A stretch of 15,181 nt of DNA, taken from the NCBI GenBank assembly GCA_016715105.1, contig JADKBO010000014.1, forward strand, positions 1 to 15,181. Reading direction: 5' to 3'. Below are positions 7,989-15,181 of the stretch, one piece after another; the first letter of the stretch is position 1; the number at the start of each line of letters is the position of its first letter. Source of the DNA: Saprospiraceae bacterium. Its GTDB lineage: Bacteria; Bacteroidota; Bacteroidia; Chitinophagales; Saprospiraceae. The position numbers and the translations under genes are program-made. Below the pieces are notes generated by a model. It was not told the origin of the DNA and did no database searches. It saw only the letters and a list, made by a program, of their open reading frames with translations.

Positions 7989-8321
7989 CTATCTTTTTGA
8001 TGCAAAATACTCACTTCTGATTTTTTCAGCTTTTTGAATTTCGTTTTTTAGAACCTTACTTGTCTTTTTTATAAAGCCATGTGTTGCAATGACAAATGTA
8101 TTTCTGCTATTTGACTTATCCCAAAAGGCTAATAATCTATATTGGTTTCCTAAATATTTACTCCTGAATTCCCAAATTTCCCCCTGAAGTTTTTTGAAAA
8201 TCTTCATAACGTTGGTTTGCTCTGCTAAATCTATGTTATAAAGATTTCTTGCGTTCTTCTTATCGAGACTGGCAATAAATTCCTTAGCTGTTTCCAAAAA
8301 TATGGTTTCAAAATTCTTCAA
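7989..8321 (-). CDS. RelE/HigB-type toxin (phage Gp49-like family)
   Basis: 110 residues. GEIWEFRSKYLGNQYRLLAF and FVIATHGFIKKTSKVLKNEI are the two hallmark segments of the Gp49-like HigB toxins, a RelE-fold group of ribosome-dependent mRNA interferases. The start appears to be TTG at 8321: upstream in frame there is a TGA and no ATG occurs before the fold begins. It forms an operon with the XRE antitoxin. As a cassette-borne toxin-antitoxin pair it could stabilise the array. Confidence 0.85.
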   Translation of the reverse strand: MKNFETIFLETAKEFIASLDKKNARNLYNIDLAEQTNVMKIFKKLQGEIWEFRSKYLGNQYRLLAFWDKSNSRNTFVIATHGFIKKTSKVLKNEIQKAEKIRSEYFASKR

Positions 8322-8334
8322 ACTAAATTTTCAG

Positions 8335-8366
8335 CAAAGATAAGTGAAGTTTCTATATTTAGCAAC
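8335..8366 (-). promoter_or_regulatory. Bacteroidota-type promoter of the toxin-antitoxin cassette
   Basis: The minus strand reads GTTG (8363-8366), 20 nt, then TATCTTTG (8335-8342). The boxes lie in the cassette leader only 14 nt before the toxin's TTG, so the untranslated leader is very short. Confidence 0.6.
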
Positions 8367-8382
8367 TATTTTTTCCATGGTG

Positions 8383-8399
8383 GAGTAGAACGTTTTGGG
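8383..8399 (-). repeat. attC-like site 5, 3' part (right of the group II intron on the minus strand)
   Basis: Carries the minus-strand end GTTCTACTC and the preceding CCAAAACG, which matches the CAAAACGTT that closes sites 1 and 3. The rest of the site lies beyond the intron at 10276-10393. Confidence 0.75.
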
Positions 8400-8437
8400 G
8401 TCGAGTAGGCAAAGCCATTTCAGACTAAGCCTCTCAC

Positions 8438-8473
8438 AGAACCGTATGTGAACCTCTCGATTCATACGGCTCT
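8438..8473 (-). ncRNA. Group II intron domain V
   Basis: An 11-bp stem (AGAGCCGTATG against CATACGGTTCT, with one G-T pair) holds the AGC catalytic triad and is followed by GTGAGAGGC, as in many bacterial introns of this type. Confidence 0.85.
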
Positions 8474-8488
8474 TGACATACAATCTCT

Positions 8489-9735
8489 TTATGCAAATAC
8501 TTCCCAATGATAAAACAACGTCGGCCACTTTGACTTGATGTCTCGTAACCAATCATTTGCTTTTAGGTAGCTATTGCTCAAAGATTTAAACTTATTCTTT
8601 ACCCATTTCGCTATTCGATAGTCCAAATGTCGGAATACTTTTCCTACTGTCCTAATATTCATCCGACCATAGTAATTAATTATTCCTCTCGACTTGCTGT
8701 TCAATAGCGATGCTAGTTTCTGCAAAGTAAGTGTGCTGTCTCTATGAAAGTCCATTTCCTTCCATTCGTCAATGATCCGTGTTCTGGCTTTCATACTCAT
8801 CTCACAATCGAAACCTAAGAATACGCCCGATTTGTTAGACTTCTTAGTCATAGGTTTGAAACTATGACCTAAAAAATCAAAGCACTTCGCATAGTCTTTT
8901 CGCTTTGGTCTGCGATAATCTTGACAATAGGTGATCTTGGCCTTTTCTTCGCTCAGTCGCAACTTACATGCACTCAATCTTCGCTTTATGCCTTCGAGTA
9001 CATAATGGCTCTGTTGCTCACTGATGCAATGCACCACCACATCATCCGCATATCTTACAAACGATATCGTCGGAAATGTCTTCTCCAGCCATTTGTCAAG
9101 TACATAATGCAAAAATAAATTTGCTAACAATGGACTAATGACTCCACCTTGTGGCGTCCCTTGTCCTGCTTTGTTCACCAAGCCTTCTTTGGTTTGCACT
9201 GGTACCTCTAGCCATCTGCGTATGTACATCTTTACCCACTTCTCGTCCACATGGCTGTCCACAGCTTTCATCAGTAACTCATGATCTACTTCATCAAAGA
9301 AACTTTTGATATCCATGTCGATAACCCATGCATATTTTCTCACGTTTTCTCTCGTTTTCTAATGCTTGATGTGCACTCTTGTGGGGCGATAGCCATACGA
9401 ATTGGGCATAAACACTTTTTCTAATCTTGGCTCAAGATATGCCTTGATCACTTCTTGGGCTACCCGATCGCTTACCGTCGGTATTCCCAACTTTCGTTGA
9501 CCACCATTTGCTTTGGGTATGATCACTTCTTTGACTGGCTGGGAAAGTAACTACCACTCGACATTCTGTTCCAAATCTTATACAGATTCTTTGACAAGTT
9601 TTCTTCAAATTTCTTCAAATCCTGCTCATCAACGCCTGCACTCCCATTGTTACTTCTTACCTTACGATAGGCTGACCTTACCATGTCCTTAGTGATCGGA
9701 ATAGGTTTTGATCTCGTCTCAAATAAGTCTGTCAT
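8489..9735 (-). pseudogene. ltrA: Group II intron reverse transcriptase/maturase, frameshifted
   Basis: Starts MTDLFETRSKPIPITKDMV at 9735. Reverse transcriptase motifs are present: DMDIKSFFDEVDH, GTPQGGVISPLLANLFLHY and the active-site YADD (9041-9052). A maturase domain X follows, and the protein ends at WPTLFYHWEVF without an HNH endonuclease domain, so it resembles class C or D intron proteins of about 415 residues. Three lesions break it: a missing C near 9541-9549, a missing A near 9380 (expected PNKSAHQAL) and a 10-bp tandem duplication at 9341-9360. The longest intact part is 9343 to 8489. Active-site residues survive, so either the copy died recently or part of the damage is sequence error. 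Confidence 0.85.
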
Positions 9736-10275
9736 CCTTAATAAATTAAGTTGTTTAAATATTTAAAACTGGATGTCTGACGCCCTTCGCTCCACGTTCA
9801 TTACAAACACTTCATCACTACCACAACGGCATCCGTCATCCTTATAAACATCGATACTATAGGCCTCATGGGTATTGCCCACTTGTGCCGTTCTCTTTGC
9901 ATTTTACAAGGACTTCCTGAGTTCCGTATAAAAGCCCGAATTAGATTCATGCCTGCTCAATTGCGGTTTGCCCTATAGCCAGTAAACAAGCTCCCGCTAT
10001 AACTTTTCACTCGTAGCCAAGAATACGAGCTTTTGACAAAATGTAGCCACCATCTCACAACTTCATCACAGGTTCACTCGCGTTTCATCTCTCTATATCT
10101 TACCTGACTGTTCTTTCACAGCCTTTTCTTCCTACCGTTTAACACCTCTCTATTACTATCAAAGCATCGGGAAGCGGTTTGATGCCTCCGCTTGTACAGC
10201 GACACCGATGGACTACCATCATCTCTTATACAGCATTGATAAATCTATACAATGGATTTATCTTTCACAGCACAC

Positions 10276-10393
10276 CTTGGCGAAGTGGCGGATTTTGGAA
10301 AACTAAATTGTCTGCCAGCACGAATTTACAATAGAAGCACAAACTTTCAATGAACCGAGTTAGCCCCCATTGCGCCAAACGTGTGTTATGCAC
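10276..10393 (-). repeat. attC-like site 5, 5' part, 134-bp family
   Basis: Contains both main stem boxes of the family: CTTGGCGAAGTGGCGG at 10276-10291 and GCGCCAAAC near 10372-10380. Minus-strand end is GTGCATAAC. Together with 8383-8399 it makes about 135 bp, matching the intact family members. Confidence 0.8.
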
Positions 10394-10410
10394 AGCTATT
10401 CTCTCTATCG

Positions 10411-11334
10411 TCAATTTGATATTAGCCATTTAATTGTCTGTTCGGTATCTACAATTGACCAAGAATGTGGGTTACGTTTGCCTGTCAGTTTACGATAACC
10501 TTTACCTGTTGTCAAAACAAGTTGTGCTTTATTATTTCCTAAAAGTCTTAAAGAGTTAATAGCCAAAGAACAGTCTAAAGTGTTAAGGTCATACATACTT
10601 CTGTTTCGTTCTTCCATTTGCCAAATAATGTCTGGTTCCGATATTAACATAATCGGGCAACTTACTAAGGTCTTAATATTTGTCTGGCTGGTGTCGCTGA
10701 AAGAATAAGGCGAAATTGTCTGAAACGGTTTATTGTCAAATTGCGGGGTACTTTGGAACTCGTATTGAAGTCTTTTGATAAAGTAGTCAGCTTCGCGTTT
10801 AGAAATCTCAACATTGCTGTGTCTAACTGCATATTCCAAACTATAATACATTCTTTCAAAGTCAAGAGGAGGGTCAACTGCAAAAATTGCTTTTGGTCTT
10901 GGTATGTCTGAACGCGAGTATGCTCTCTGCATACTTAACTACGCCTGAACCGCCTAAAGAAAAGCCACCTAAATATAATGGTTTGTCAGTTAATTTATAT
11001 CGCTTTTGAATGTTTGGAATTAATTGGTCAAGGTATGCTTGCGATAAACTGTCAATGAAAAATGTCTGTGTCCCGAAATGTAAACTTGCAAAAACGGTCA
11101 AATAACCTTCTCTACTTGCTACAGTTTGAATGTCGGTTTCATTCGAAGCAATTTGTGGTGTTTCGCCAAATGAAGTAAGAAGCAATAAAAGTCCTTTAGG
11201 TTGTCCTTGTGGTTTAAACGCAATAAAGTAATTTGTCAAGGAGTCTTTAGGATTTAAGTAAATGGTTTCTTTTGTCTGTCCGAATGAACAAACAGTAGTA
11301 GAATTGCAATTGTTAGAATGATTATTTTATTCAT
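10411..11334 (-). pseudogene. Secreted alpha/beta-hydrolase-like protein, two frameshifts
   Basis: Begins MNKIIILTIAILLLFV at 11334, a signal-peptide-like stretch. A missing base in GTTCATTCGG (about 11284) separates it from FGQTKETIYLNPKDSLTNYF, which continues GLLLLLTSFGETP and ends the visible motif part with GGFSLGGSGVVKYAE, a GxSxGG nucleophile elbow of the alpha/beta-hydrolase fold. A two-base loss in GAGAGC near 10920 shifts to the last frame (RAYSRSDIPRPKAIFAVDPP to 10411), which includes a late His (NPHSWSIVD) that could complete the triad. Repaired length is about 307 residues. Substrate unknown; an esterase or peptidase is possible. Its start lies 18 nt inside the cassette boundary. 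Confidence 0.7.
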
Positions 11335-11351
11335 ATCGGTCGTCTTTTATA

Positions 11352-11447
11352 GTTGTGCAACTCAAAGAATATCTACGAATTCGCACGTACAAAGATAAAT
11401 AAATTGCACAAAACTCAAGCGAATTTGTAGATATTTAGGTTGAACGA
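11352..11447 (-). repeat. attC-like site 6, divergent type
   Basis: Inverted arms of 17 bp (11368-11384 and 11419-11435, 16 matches) enclose a 34-nt loop. The outer ends are GTTGCACAAC (minus strand, 11352-11361) and GTTGAAC (plus strand, 11439-11445). It would open the hydrolase cassette. The next site upstream was not found, so this may be the surviving edge of the array. Confidence 0.5.
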
Positions 11448-11583
11448 GCCGTATATGGATTTAACAGGATTTTTGTAGCTGGCCTTTTAATGGTTTTGCG
11501 CTATAATTTTTAGATTTATACATTGATTATTAGTAATGACTCTTAGTTTTTATTCTCAGACTCGAGATTTGATTAAAGTTGTC
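11448..11583. other. Intergenic stretch without recognised features
   Basis: AT-rich spacer between the last attC-like site and the transposase remnant. I see no gene, repeat or clear terminator; one end of the decayed IS91-like element may lie here. Confidence 0.4.
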
Positions 11584-12045
11584 TTATTTGACCTTGTTTT
11601 TGTCTATTCCCCTCATAGATATCCCTGGCCTCGATGAAGCATTAGGGTGTATGGATACTATTTTGGGTGTCTCTGCTGGCGATTTGTTTCTGCTTTCTCG
11701 TCTGATGTGTTTATTATACCATTCAGCATTGGGTTTTATGATCTCTATCTCACTTTCTGTGGATTGACATGAAACGCATTTTATTTCTTCCTCGTCTGGT
11801 ATTTGTAGTAAGGCTTTTACTATCTGGAACAAAGTCCTTATCGTTTGACCATTTTCTTTTATGAGTTCGGGGATATTTATTTTTACTTTTTCGGATTTTG
11901 ATTTTGTCATGATGCCATATGTTCTTACTTTTTGAAAGTTGGGAGGTAAGACATGTATCATGATTTGTCGCATAGCTACTATGGGGTCGAGTTGCTTGAT
12001 CGCTTTAGGCGCTGCTTCATTGGGTTTTGATTTGTGTAGTCATTG
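11584..12045 (-). pseudogene. IS91-like (Y2) transposase, C-terminal remnant
   Basis: The readable frame contains NEAAPKAIKQLDPIVAMRQ followed by IHVLPPNFQKVRTYGIMTKS and ends with a Cys pair (CVSC). The segment HVLPxxFxxxRxYG is typical of the end of IS91-family transposases, which move by a rolling-circle-like route with catalytic tyrosines. The N-terminal zinc and HUH/tyrosine domains are absent: a stop precedes the visible frame at about 12035, and only a palindrome lies between it and the integrase gene. So this copy cannot transpose by itself. Confidence 0.65.
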
Positions 12046-12064
12046 TATTCCATTTTCAACAACA

Positions 12065-12090
12065 GGATATACGCCAAATGGCGTATATCC
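12065..12090. repeat. 26-bp perfect palindrome between integrase and transposase remnants
   Basis: GGATATACGCC and its exact reverse complement flank AAAT. It lies just after the integrase stop. It could be a recombinase binding site or a hairpin of the mobile element. No T-run follows on either strand close enough to call it a classic terminator. Confidence 0.6.
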
Positions 12091-12115
12091 CAGATACTAA
12101 AGTAGTCTCTTATTT

Positions 12116-13243
12116 TTATATATCCAAGTCATCGATAGGGCTTTTTGTCTCTGATTTCATTTTATCTGTGATATGAGTATATATTGATGTTGTTTCTAAA
12201 GAGCTATGTCCCAAGTATTCTTGTACTTGCCTTAGATCCACGCCATTGATCACAAGATGTGTAGCGAAACTGTGACGTAGGGTGTGTACAGTAGTATCCT
12301 CATTTACTCCCGATTTTGCACAGCCTTTTGTAAGAATTTTTGTACGCTTCTATCACTATATTTGCCTCCCGTCTGTCCTCAAATACCCAATATTTTGGCT
12401 TATATGATTCTATATAGTCCTTCATCAATACTTGCACTTTTTTGGAAAATAGGGTCAATCTATCTTTTTTCCTTTACCACCTTTTACAAAATTAAATTGT
12501 TTTCAAAACGTAAGTCTTTTATTTTCAGATTAGTAGCTTCTCCCAGCCTCAATCCGGCTGAGTAAATCAATCTTAATATGGTCTTATGTTTTAGGTTTTC
12601 TGTGACTGACAATACTCTTACGGTTTCTTCTTTACTTAGAAAATCAGGCAGTTGTTCTGGCATTCTAGGCCGTAAATCGTATAAACAAAATTTTCTCGGC
12701 CTTCTACTTTTTTCGTAGTAAAACTTTATAGCACAGATCAGAGATTTTTGTGTGTTTTCTTATGTTATCTATATTTATTTTGTGGAGCAAAAACCTTTTG
12801 ATGTCTTCAATACCTAAATTACAGATCTGTATCCTTGTAATAGCTTACAAATAAAGTAAAACTACTCAAGTAATTTTTCTTTGTATTATGTTGGTATCTA
12901 TTTAAAATCAATTGCTCTTCCATCTTTATAATGGCGATTTTATGCAAATCCGGCAGGTCTACCTTCTCTTTAGACTGTTTGGATTTCTTTTCACTTCTTC
13001 AATTTTATCATTATTTTGTCATTCTTGTTTGCTTCATATAGCGATATATCTCTCTTTTTCTCGTTTATCTACATTGAGATTTTGTATTCCAAATTTCTGC
13101 CCCAATAATTGCCAAGACTCACTTCCATAAGGTACAAGCCACATCTTTAGTTCTCTATTCCACCATCTCTTCGGCATCAATTTGATTATTCCGATATTAG
13201 GCGATTTTGGAATTATTTTTAATAATATAGACATGAGCATCAT
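12116..13243 (-). pseudogene. Tyrosine recombinase/integrase, multiple frameshifts
   Basis: The C-terminus is clear: VHTLRHSFATHLVINGVDL, then VQEYLGHSSLETTSIYTHIT and the end SPIDDLDI at 12116. It contains the catalytic HxLR, H and Y. Upstream frames give IYSAGLRLGEATNLKIKDL (first catalytic Arg), LICAIKFYYEKSRRPRKF and ILNRYQHNTKKNYLSSFTLF (core-binding domain), and the N-terminal KRWWNRELKMWLVPYGSESW. Shifts lie near 12310-12330, 12375, 12485 and in 12760-12960. Repaired length is about 375 residues. It lacks the extra domain that sets integron IntI apart, so it is Xer-like. Together with the transposase remnant it fits IS91-family elements that carry an integrase gene upstream. Confidence 0.8.
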
Positions 13244-13274
13244 CGTCTTTTGAAAAAACAATTAGACTCTGTTA

Positions 13275-14495
13275 AAAAATAACTGATACATTTTGTCTCG
13301 TTCTTTTGCTCTTTTTCTGCGCTGATGTGTCCATGGCCATATACCTTCCACTTATTGGTAACCAACTGAGCCATACCTACTGATGCATCTGAAATGCAAT
13401 TTTTGTGTGCTGATAGCCATCTCGCCGCCAAAACCAACCTCAGCCTCCATCTGAAATCTTGTCGAAGCGTTGTGATAGACTGCAGCACAATCCGTTTCAT
13501 TCATGAATTTTTCGGCAATATCGACGTCTTTTGTAACTATGAGCCGAGTGTCCCCAGAATATTTGTTGATCCTGGTGATGGCTTCGTGCACATCTTCTAC
13601 TACTGATAACAAGATCTTGAGTAAAAGAAACTCCTCGACATCACAGTTTCAAATGTACCAATGGTCGCTTGATCTGATATGCATCTAAGACCATTATCGC
13701 CGTATACACTAGTTCCCATAAGTGGCTTCGCCACCAAAATATGTACAAAGTCATTCAATTCCGGCGATCTTTTGTCCTATCAATACCTTATCTGTCGCAT
13801 TACATACAGAAATCCTGGATTTACCATTCCAAATCAATTGGGTAGCCATATCTGTTTCCAGCTGAATCGTGCACATAAACAAAGTTATTTCACTCTCCCG
13901 CTTACGATTACCGGAGCAACGGAATGCGGAACCACAAATTGGATCAAAGCATCTCCACTTCTCTTGGTATTACAGGTTCCTATCTTTTCGCTTTTGAAGA
14001 AATAAACTGTTGAATTTCGCTTCTAATGTAGTCATTTTCCTGATCCACGGATGAGTCAAAACCGAACTGAAGCAATGCTTCTTGCCATAGATCGACTAAA
14101 TCAAGTTTGTCATTCTGGCTTCTTTACCACCTTTCAGCAAGATTTTAGTTCCTGACTTAAAGACATGGATACAAGCTTCGATAGTCACATCCGGTCGGGA
14201 TTCATAAATGATGAGTATAGTCCCAAATGGTACCGTGACATTTTTAAAGAAAGTAAACCATCAGGATTGTGTAGTCATAGGTATCTGTCGTCAGGATCAT
14301 CTTGAACTGCAATGATGAGTGCATTTTCATCTCATCAATTTTGTGATCATCCACCTTCAATCATCAACCAATGCCTTATCATTGCTTTGTATGACACCAT
14401 ATCTGCATGGTTTGCATCTTTGATAGATCTTCTTTCCCTTTCTACAATGGATGCAAGATAATGTAATACATCAAGATCTTTTGCTTGCTTTGCAT
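13275..14495 (-). pseudogene. proA: Gamma-glutamyl phosphate reductase (proline biosynthesis), decayed
   Basis: Fragments in all three minus frames follow the order of ProA, which reduces gamma-glutamyl phosphate to glutamate semialdehyde with NADPH. N-terminal pieces are VLHYLASIVERERRSIKDAN and LKVDDHKIDEM. Then come IIYESRPDVTIEA-like, LKGGKEARM-like, SDALIQFVV and VAPVIV; then SRISVCNATDKVLIGQKIAG, with the Cys of the active site. The end is AAVYHNASTRFQMEAEVGFG, EMAISTQKLH and TNKWKVYGHGH. At least eight indels and several stops lie in about 1.2 kb, more than in any cassette gene. ProA is normally a core gene, so an intact copy should exist elsewhere or the host needs proline. Both ends are approximate. 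Confidence 0.8.
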
Positions 14496-14532
14496 ATTTC
14501 TAATTAAAAGATGGGTGTGGTATTCTAAAAAC

Positions 14533-14566
14533 AAGCGGGTTTACAAAATGACTTGCAAACCTGCTT
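14533..14566 (-). terminator. Rho-independent terminator
   Basis: Stem arms AAGCGGGTTTAC (14533-14544) and TTGCAAACCTGCTT (14553-14566) pair with few mismatches, and on the minus strand the hairpin is followed by GTTTTT. It would end transcription of the gene at 14602-15181, just before the proA remnant. Confidence 0.6.
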
Positions 14567-14601
14567 TATCTCTTTCTTTAAAATTTCAGCATTTACTATC
14601 A

Positions 14602-15181
14602 TTAAATTGCATCAATTTTTCTTTGTACCAGATGATTTATCGAGGTTCCCTTCTCAGCATATATCTCCTTGGGGCGATCATTGTATTCACATATCTTTCG
14701 GTTTCTATTCTTCTGATTTCGAAAATAAGGCAAACTTTTAAACTCCAGCGTCATTTCCGCCTTAATAGCGTTGTATTTTTGGTTCCTGCACTTGAAGTCC
14801 ATTGCTCGAATTCATTCAATTTGGCAGTCATGCTGGCAGCTTTATTGTAGTAAAGTGCTCTGACTATAGACAGCATCAAAATTTTAGGATCCTTTGAAAG
14901 CACCTGCTCAAAATAACTGTAGAAACAGTTTGAAATACTCTTCAGCTTTTCGGCATTACCTGCTCTTTCTTTTTGATTCAACTGGTGTTATACATTTCCA
15001 AGGTATTGTATACAGGAAGCATTTCAGGTTCTTTTGCAATTGCCGCTTTGGGATTTGTCTGTAAGTATGTCGAGTTTGCTGTTTGAGATAGTAATTGATC
15101 TCTCTGCAAAGAGCAATCCACTATCGTCAGGGTTGCCAGCCCTTCCTGGCTAAGATATTGCATAGCTTTGGTAATATCTTT
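14602..15181 (-). pseudogene. Unidentified protein, frameshifted, 5' end beyond window
   Basis: The frame enters from the right edge (KDITKAMQYLSQEGLATLTI), runs to a stop at about 14978 and continues in a second frame with NQKERAGNAEKLKSISNCFY, EQVLSKDPKILMLSIVRALY and MTAKLNEFEQWTSS, then probably in a third frame ending at 14602. The adjoining frames read as one protein, so a frameshift is likely. The part seen is mainly helical and hydrophilic with no membrane segment or motif I recognise. It does not look like glutamate 5-kinase, the usual neighbour of proA. The terminator at 14533 follows it. Confidence 0.45.

Larger units (their letters stand above)
8400..10275 (-). mobile_element. Group II intron inserted in attC-like site 5
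   Basis: The minus strand begins GTGTG at 10275, the group II 5' consensus GUGYG, and ends CTACTCGAC at about 8400, a common 3' end (uncertain by one or two bases). Domain V is the hairpin at 8438-8473, with arms AGAGCCGTATG and CATACGGTTCT around a GAGAGG loop region. The stretch after it (8401-8435) is domain VI. The intron encodes a maturase/reverse transcriptase (8489-9735). The 540 nt from 9736 to 10275 hold no gene and should be RNA domains I-IV upstream of the open reading frame. Length about 1.88 kb is normal for introns lacking an endonuclease domain. Confidence 0.85.
1941..11447 (-). mobile_element. Integron-like gene cassette array (integrase not in window)
   Basis: Six attC-like folded sites separate five complete cassettes; the array continues past the left edge with the type IIG cassette. 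On the minus strand each site opens with a motif ending in AAC and closes with one beginning GTT, the orientation of classical attC sites relative to their genes. Stop codons lie 7-20 nt before the next site, as in compact cassettes. The leading bases of each cassette pair with the first bases of its own terminal site: GTTAGCCG/CGGCTAAC, GTTAGCAG/CTGCTAAC, GTTACCTG/CAGGTAAC and GTTCTACTC/GAGTAGAAC. Contents (restriction-modification, toxin-antitoxin, regulator operon, oxidoreductase) are typical of integron cassettes. Only GTT is constant in the core, so it departs from the GTTRRRY consensus. Confidence 0.8.

Noticed and set aside
8331..8552. 73-residue frame spanning the intron 3' end
   Set aside because: It crosses domains V and VI and the attC-like exon junction, so it is a chance frame in RNA structure.
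1941..10393. The four related repeats as a CRISPR array or as terminal repeats of one transposon
   Set aside because: Repeats are 134 bp, 1.5-2.3 kb apart, all in the same orientation, separated by genes, and their ends change in a paired way that neither model predicts.
12116..13243. The tyrosine recombinase remnant as the integron integrase IntI of the array
   Set aside because: Between the first catalytic Arg region and the HTLRH motif it lacks the additional segment typical of IntI, and it lies beside an IS91-like transposase remnant that explains it better.
13679..14005. 108-residue plus-strand frame
   Set aside because: The minus strand of the same stretch reads as conserved ProA segments; the plus frame has no recognisable feature.

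Overview
The window looks like an accessory region of an AT-rich member of the Bacteroidota. Several gene starts sit behind the phylum's promoter type (TTG/TTTG, about 20 nt, TAnnTTTG), and the integrase remnant resembles tyrosine recombinases of that phylum. Almost every gene lies on the minus strand. No species can be named from the sequence.

Left and centre (1-11447) form an array of small gene cassettes that behaves like an integron array, although no integron integrase is in the window. Read on the minus strand, each gene or short operon is followed within about 7-20 nt by a folded, attC-like site. Four sites belong to one 134-bp family (1941-2074, 4276-4409, 6011-6144, and a fourth split between 8383 and 10393). 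Two are shorter and unrelated in sequence (7573-7642 and 11352-11447). The first 9-10 bases of each complete cassette are the reverse complement of the first bases of the site that ends the same cassette. This holds in four of four clear cases and imperfectly in a fifth. It is what excision and integration through a folded attC site would leave behind.

Cassette contents, from right to left in transcription order: a secreted alpha/beta-hydrolase-like protein (frameshifted); a HigB/HigA-type toxin-antitoxin pair; an SRPBCC protein, EVE-domain protein and MarR regulator operon with a palindromic operator inside its promoter; an FAD monooxygenase with a DUF3995 membrane protein; an EcoRI-family adenine methyltransferase with a DUF262-HNH protein, probably a restriction-modification pair (both frameshifted); and a large type IIG-like restriction-methyltransferase that runs off the left edge. 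A group II intron with its own reverse transcriptase (8400-10275) sits inside one attC-like site; removing it restores a site of about 134 bp.

Right part (11450-15181) is a gene graveyard. It holds the C-terminal part of an IS91-like transposase, a 26-bp perfect palindrome, a heavily frameshifted tyrosine recombinase that probably belonged to the same element, a decayed proA (gamma-glutamyl phosphate reductase), a terminator, and a broken unidentified gene reaching the right edge.

Many genes carry one-base indels, often in short homopolymers, so read or assembly error must be weighed against true decay. A 10-bp tandem duplication in the reverse transcriptase and the many lesions in proA favour true decay for at least some of them.
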